The notes under the pieces are model-generated. The model ran no database searches and was not told the origin of the DNA. It saw only the letters and a list, made by a program, of their open reading frames with translations. Positions 57,223 through 61,416 of a stretch of 61,416 nt of DNA are shown in pieces (the first letter of the stretch is position 1; each line of letters begins with the position of its first letter). The DNA comes from Burkholderiales bacterium (lineage in GTDB: Bacteria > Pseudomonadota > Gammaproteobacteria > Burkholderiales > Burkholderiaceae_C). The translations under genes were made by a program, and so were the position numbers. The DNA lies in NCBI GenBank assembly GCA_003241965.1, contig QBMB01000010.1, positions 5,288 through 66,703 of the forward strand, given 5' to 3'.

Positions 57223-59877
57223 ATGACGTCTGCCTACCCGCCTTCCGAATCCGGTCTTCGTGCCTTGCCCGGGCAAGAAATCGAAGGCGGTGCGAGCGAT
57301 TGGGCTTTGTTGATCGAAGCTTTGTCGCAGGCGCTGACCGAGCGCGGCGTGCAGGCGGGCAGTGCGGTGGTACTGGTGCCCTACGCACAACTTATGGATG
57401 TGGGTCGGCGCGCATGGGCCTCTCGCTACCCTGACGGCTTTGCGCCGCGCTTTGAATCGAGCCGCAACTGGGCAGCGTCCCTGCAACCCTTCATGCCCGG
57501 TGCCACCGACCTGAGCATGGACATGGCGCGCGACAGCCTGGTGGCCGCGGCCTTCATCGACCGGGTGGCGCCTGCCCGGGCCGACACCGAGTTGCGCGCT
57601 GTGATGGTGACGCGCCTGGTGGAGGCCGCGCGACAACTCGCGCCGCTGGCGGCAGCCGTGCCGCCCGAACAACGCACGAGTTGGGCCGAAGTGCTGCGCC
57701 GCGACCTGCTGCCAGGCGCGGCCTCGCTGCAGTGGGAGGGACTGGTCGCCACGCTGGCGCTGACCTGGGCCAGCACCTCCGTGTACGCCACCGACGTGTT
57801 GTGGAGCCCGCAGGCCGACCCCGGCGTGGGCGCGCAGGCCTTGGTGGTGCTGCAAGGTTTTCAGACCGATCCGCTGGCCGCCGCCCTGTTGGTGCACTGG
57901 GGCGAGCGCGCTCTGAGTTTGTCGTGGACCAAAGGCCACACGCCACACACGGAGGCCTCGGTTTGCGCGCTGCATGCCTGCGACGACGCCGAAGACGAAG
58001 CGCAGCGCGCAGCCGCGTGTGTGATCACGCGGGTCAACCAGGGCCACCATCCCGTGGCGTTGGTGGCCACGGACCGGCTGCTCACCCGGCGCATCAGCGC
58101 GCTGCTGCACGGCGCCGGTGTGGCGGTGGTGGATGAGACCGGCTGGAAGCTCTCCACCACCCACGCGGCCGCGCAGCTTATGAGCCTGTTGCGCGCGGCC
58201 TCGCCGCGTGCCTCCATGGACGATGTGCTCGATCTGCTCAAGCAGTGCCCGCGTTGGCCGGAGGAGGCGGTGCTCGCGCTGGAGCAGCTTGCCCGTGAAG
58301 CGGGGGTGTCGCAGTGGCGCGCCGCCGTGCGCATGGCGAGTCTGGAGCAGGCAATGCCCGATGGTCTGGTCGAGATTTTGAGCGCCCTGCAGTCACCGCG
58401 TGGCCTGGTGAACTGGCTGGATACGGTGGCGCAGGCTCTGAAAGCCACGGGCCTGTGGGTCGCCCTGCAGCAGGACGCCGCGGGCCAGCAGGCTTTGCAG
58501 GTGCTGCGCCTGGAAGACGGCGCAGCTCGTGAACTCGCGGATGTGGGAGCGGCCTCGCTCGATCCGACCACGAACCGATCGGCCGGGCGCCAGGCACTCG
58601 TGGCGTTCACGGCCTGGGTGCGCGATGTGCTCGAAGGCGCGACCTTCATGCCGCGTGGCACCGGCGAGGCTTCGGTGGTGATCCTCCCGATGGCGCAACT
58701 GCTGGGCCGCTCGTTCGCGGGCACGGTGGTGCCCGGATGCGACGAGGTGCACCTCAACCCCAGCCCGGAGCCGCCGGGTTCGTGGACTGGCGCCCAGCGC
58801 GAACTGCTGGGCTTGCCTTCGCGCGAGACCCTGGCCCAGGCCGCGGCCAGCGCCTGGCAGTCGCTGCTTTGCATGCAGCGTCTGGACGTGTTGTGGCGAA
58901 CGCAGGAGCTCGGTGAGCCGGTGATGCCGAGTGCCTGGGTGCTGGCCTTGCAAACCAGGGCCAGCCACGACGCGCTCGATCCCCGCGTACCCACCGCGCT
59001 GGTGTCGGCGCCGTCTGTACGCCCGGCGCCATCGGCGGGTGACGTGTTGCCTGGCGCACTCTCGGCCAGCGCCTACCAGGACCTGCGCGATTGCCCGTAC
59101 CGTTTCTTTGCCATGCGCCAACTGCGCCTGGTCGACGCACCCGAGCTCGAAGCGGAACCCGATCAGCGCGACATGGGCAACTGGCTGCACGCGGTGCTGC
59201 GCGCCTTTCACGAACAGCGCGGCAACACGCGTCCCGGCGTGCAGGCCGACCGCGCAGCGCTCGACCAACTCGCCCTTGAGACCGCCGCCGCCATGGGCCT
59301 GAACGCGGGCGAGGGCGGCGCGGGTTTCCTGCCCTACGAGGTGGTGTGGCCCGCCACGCGCGACGGGTACCTGGAGTGGCTGGCCACGTTCGAAGCCACA
59401 GCCGATCGGCCGGGCCCGCGCTTCGTGCAGGCCGAGGCGGTGATGACATCCACCGTGGGCCCGTGGAAACTCTACGGCAAGCTCGACCGCGTGGACGCGC
59501 AGGACAGCCCGGAGGGTCCGATTCCGTTCGTGATCGACTACAAGACAGAGAGTCGCAAGACCACCACCGACCGGTTGAAGGAGCCGCTGGAGGACGTGCA
59601 ACTGGCCTTCTACGCCGCGCTGCTGCCCGACGACAACCTGCGCGCCGCCTACCTCAGCATCAACGACCGGCCCGGCTCGGCTGCGAACGAGGGCGCCACG
59701 AAGCTGGTGGAGCACACCGAGGTGCTGGAGGCGCGCGAGCAGTTGCGCGCCGGCCTCTTGCACGACATGGCGCGTGTGGCCGCCGGCCACCCCATGCCCG
59801 CACTCGGCGAAGGTCGCGTGTGCGAGTTCTGCAAGGCGCGCGGTCTGTGCCGCAAAGACTTCTGGAGCCTGGCTTGA
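57223..59877 (+). CDS. AddB/RecB-type Fe-S nuclease (PD-(D/E)XK) of a helicase-nuclease pair
   Basis: 884 residues from the ATG at 57223. A large N-terminal helicase-like region lacks a good Walker A. The C-terminal nuclease has YGKLDRVD, then VIDYKTES (Asp and Lys of PD-(D/E)XK). Four cysteines, Cys624 (RDCPYRFF), Cys867, Cys870 and Cys876 (C-x2-C-x5-C), match the 4Fe-4S staple of AddB/Cas4-type nucleases. It probably processes DNA ends for recombinational repair with the next gene, whose TTG start overlaps its stop. Confidence 0.85.
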   Translation: MTSAYPPSESGLRALPGQEIEGGASDWALLIEALSQALTERGVQAGSAVVLVPYAQLMDVGRRAWASRYPDGFAPRFESSRNWAASLQPFMPGATDLSMDMARDSLVAAAFIDRVAPARADTELRAVMVTRLVEAARQLAPLAAAVPPEQRTSWAEVLRRDLLPGAASLQWEGLVATLALTWASTSVYATDVLWSPQADPGVGAQALVVLQGFQTDPLAAALLVHWGERALSLSWTKGHTPHTEASVCALHACDDAEDEAQRAAACVITRVNQGHHPVALVATDRLLTRRISALLHGAGVAVVDETGWKLSTTHAAAQLMSLLRAASPRASMDDVLDLLKQCPRWPEEAVLALEQLAREAGVSQWRAAVRMASLEQAMPDGLVEILSALQSPRGLVNWLDTVAQALKATGLWVALQQDAAGQQALQVLRLEDGAARELADVGAASLDPTTNRSAGRQALVAFTAWVRDVLEGATFMPRGTGEASVVILPMAQLLGRSFAGTVVPGCDEVHLNPSPEPPGSWTGAQRELLGLPSRETLAQAAASAWQSLLCMQRLDVLWRTQELGEPVMPSAWVLALQTRASHDALDPRVPTALVSAPSVRPAPSAGDVLPGALSASAYQDLRDCPYRFFAMRQLRLVDAPELEAEPDQRDMGNWLHAVLRAFHEQRGNTRPGVQADRAALDQLALETAAAMGLNAGEGGAGFLPYEVVWPATRDGYLEWLATFEATADRPGPRFVQAEAVMTSTVGPWKLYGKLDRVDAQDSPEGPIPFVIDYKTESRKTTTDRLKEPLEDVQLAFYAALLPDDNLRAAYLSINDRPGSAANEGATKLVEHTEVLEAREQLRAGLLHDMARVAAGHPMPALGEGRVCEFCKARGLCRKDFWSLA

Positions 59878-61416
59878 CTACCGGTTCGGCCGCCTACCGC
59901 ATCAACGGCGCACCCGTCACCCGCGAGGCTTTTTATGCGCTCGCCTGCGACCCGGCGCGAAGCATCGCGGTGGAAGCCTGCGCCGGTGCCGGCAAGACCT
60001 GGATGCTGGTCTCGCGCATCCTGCGCGCGCTGCTCGACGGCTGTGCCCCGCAAGACATTCTGGCCATCACATTCACCAAGAAGGCCGCGGGTGAAATGCG
60101 CAAACGCCTGGGCGAAGAGCTGCGGCGTTGGGCCGACCTGTCCGATGCCGAGCTGGTGGACGTTTTGTGCCAACGCGGCCTGAGCGCAGCCGACGCCGAA
60201 CGACGCGTGCCCGATGCCCGAAGCCTGCACGCGAGGGTCACGGCCCTGGGCCGGCCGGTCCAGGTGCGCACCTTCCACAGCTGGTTCGCCGCCCTGCTGC
60301 GCGGGGCGCCGCTGTCGGTGCTGCAAGAGTTGCAGTTGCCGGTGCAGTACGAGCTGCTCGAAGACGACACACGGGCGGTGGAGCAGGTGTGGCCGCGTTT
60401 CTACGGCGCACTGGCTGCCAGCGCGCCGGACCGCCAGGACTTTGTGGACGCTGTGGGCACACACGGCCGGTTTCAAACGCAGCAGGCCCTGCGCAAGGCG
60501 CTGCAGAAGCGCGTGGAATTTGTGCTGGCCGACGCGGCAGGCGTGGTGCAGACCTCGGTGGATGCGATGGCCGAACAGTTCCCGGAATTCGCCGGGTTCG
60601 ACGACCCGCTTCAGTGGCTGGTCGAACACGCGCCCACCCGCAGCGTGTTCTCGGGTGCCGCCATCGCACTCGGTCGGGCCAGTGCCGTCACGTTCGCCGC
60701 CAAGGGTGTCGAGCTGGAAAAGGCCATCACCGCGCTGAGCGGCGCAGCCGTGATCGACGCCCTGCTCACGCAGAAGAACGAACCGCGCAAGTTCAGCGAC
60801 AAGATCGCCGGCATCGAGCAGGTGCGCGCGGCGCAAGACCTCGCGCTGCGGGTGCTGGCTGCACGCTCGCAACACCAGGCCTGGCTGCATCACCAGCGCA
60901 TGGCGCGCCTCACGCGGGTGCTGCTGGTCAGCTTTGCCGCGCTGAAGCGCGAGCGTGGCTGGGTCGACATGAACGATGTGGAGGCTGCTGCGCGCCGCCT
61001 GCTCGGTGACGCCGAACTCTCCGGCTGGCTGCAGCAGCGGCTTGATGCGCGTGTGCGCCATGTGCTGATCGACGAATTTCAAGACACCAACCCGCTGCAA
61101 TGGCAGGCGCTCTACGGCTGGCTCTCGGCCTACGCGGGCGCCGGCCCGGGTGATGCACCGTGCGTGTTCCTGGTGGGCGATCCCAAACAATCCATCTACC
61201 GCTTTCGCCGCGCCGAACCGCAGGTGTTCAAGGCCGCGCAGGCCTTCGTAGTGCAAGGCCTCTCGGGCGCCTTGCTCAGCTGCGACCACACCCGCCGCTG
61301 CGCGCCCGCCGTGGTGGACGCGCTCAACAGCGCCATGCTCGCCGCCGTGCAGGCCGGGGACTACAGCAGCGACTTTCGCCCACACACCACCGAGAGCCAC
61401 GAGCCTGGAGCTGTGG
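59874..61416 (+). CDS. UvrD/RecB-type helicase, AddA-like (3' end outside window)
   Basis: The frame is open from a TTG at 59874, overlapping the previous stop (TTGA), to the window end: 514 codons so far. Superfamily 1 motifs are in order: Walker A EACAGAGKTWML (~38), Ia ITFTKKAAGEMRKRL, VRTFHSW, Walker B VLIDEFQDTNPLQW, and LVGDPKQSIYRFRRAE. Tight coupling to the AddB-like nuclease suggests a two-subunit end-processing machine. The C-terminal nuclease domain expected of AddA would lie beyond the window. Confidence 0.88.
   Translation, partial: MTTGSAAYRINGAPVTREAFYALACDPARSIAVEACAGAGKTWMLVSRILRALLDGCAPQDILAITFTKKAAGEMRKRLGEELRRWADLSDAELVDVLCQRGLSAADAERRVPDARSLHARVTALGRPVQVRTFHSWFAALLRGAPLSVLQELQLPVQYELLEDDTRAVEQVWPRFYGALAASAPDRQDFVDAVGTHGRFQTQQALRKALQKRVEFVLADAAGVVQTSVDAMAEQFPEFAGFDDPLQWLVEHAPTRSVFSGAAIALGRASAVTFAAKGVELEKAITALSGAAVIDALLTQKNEPRKFSDKIAGIEQVRAAQDLALRVLAARSQHQAWLHHQRMARLTRVLLVSFAALKRERGWVDMNDVEAAARRLLGDAELSGWLQQRLDARVRHVLIDEFQDTNPLQWQALYGWLSAYAGAGPGDAPCVFLVGDPKQSIYRFRRAEPQVFKAAQAFVVQGLSGALLSCDHTRRCAPAVVDALNSAMLAAVQAGDYSSDFRPHTTESHEPGAV

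Overview
The window looks like a chromosomal segment of a betaproteobacterium of the order Burkholderiales, most probably a Comamonadaceae such as Hydrogenophaga. This is inferred from high G+C, gene content (yhbY-rlmE-ftsH-folP-glmM followed by a pst/pho block, prlC, rho-trxA) and a full aerobic arsenite-oxidation locus. No rRNA, tRNA, transposase, integrase or CRISPR array was seen, and no gap between genes exceeds about 220 bases.

Layout. (1) 1-8204: the right part of an exopolysaccharide/exosortase (PEP-CTERM) locus: the tail of an O-antigen-ligase-like protein, an EpsB-type sugar transferase, the PrsK/PrsR two-component pair and the TPR lipoprotein PrsT. The exosortase itself must lie to the left. 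(2) 8294-12125: a compact, translationally coupled five-gene operon of the poorly understood 'HPr-rel-A' type: a twin-arginine cysteine-containing protein, a PqqD-like protein, an HprK-like kinase, a nucleotidyltransferase-like protein and a trypsin-like protease. It is preceded by a well-matched sigma-54 promoter. (3) 12152-24076: housekeeping genes (FAD oxidoreductase, pyrD, rpiA, a DUF4124/glutaredoxin protein, prlC, yhbY, rlmE, ftsH, folP, glmM, a GNAT). (4) 24084-25858: a NamZ-like DUF1343 protein and a DOMON-like protein.

(5) 25888-38441: a 12.5-kb arsenic block. On the minus strand lie a GAPDH-arsJ-arsR-arsC-acr3-arsH detoxification operon and an aioB-aioA-nitroreductase arsenite oxidase operon; diverging from aioB on the plus strand is the regulatory operon aioX-aioS-aioR. 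The aioBA promoter is a textbook -24/-12 site with a perfect palindrome about 120 bases upstream, suited to the sigma-54 activator AioR. Together the genes sense arsenite (AioX/AioS/AioR), oxidise it to arsenate (AioBA), and remove arsenate either as 1-arseno-3-phosphoglycerate (GAPDH + ArsJ) or after reduction (ArsC + Acr3).

(6) 38574-53102: a phosphate-starvation block. Pho boxes precede an OlsB-like/PlcP-like/Agt-like membrane-lipid remodelling trio, ppk1-sixA, a ribbon-helix-helix/H1-like protein, and the pstSCAB-phoU-phoB-phoR operon; ppx is also here. (7) 53110-61416: an ArnT-like membrane protein, rpmE2, rho, trxA, and the start of an AddB/AddA-like Fe-S nuclease and UvrD-type helicase pair, the helicase being cut by the window end.
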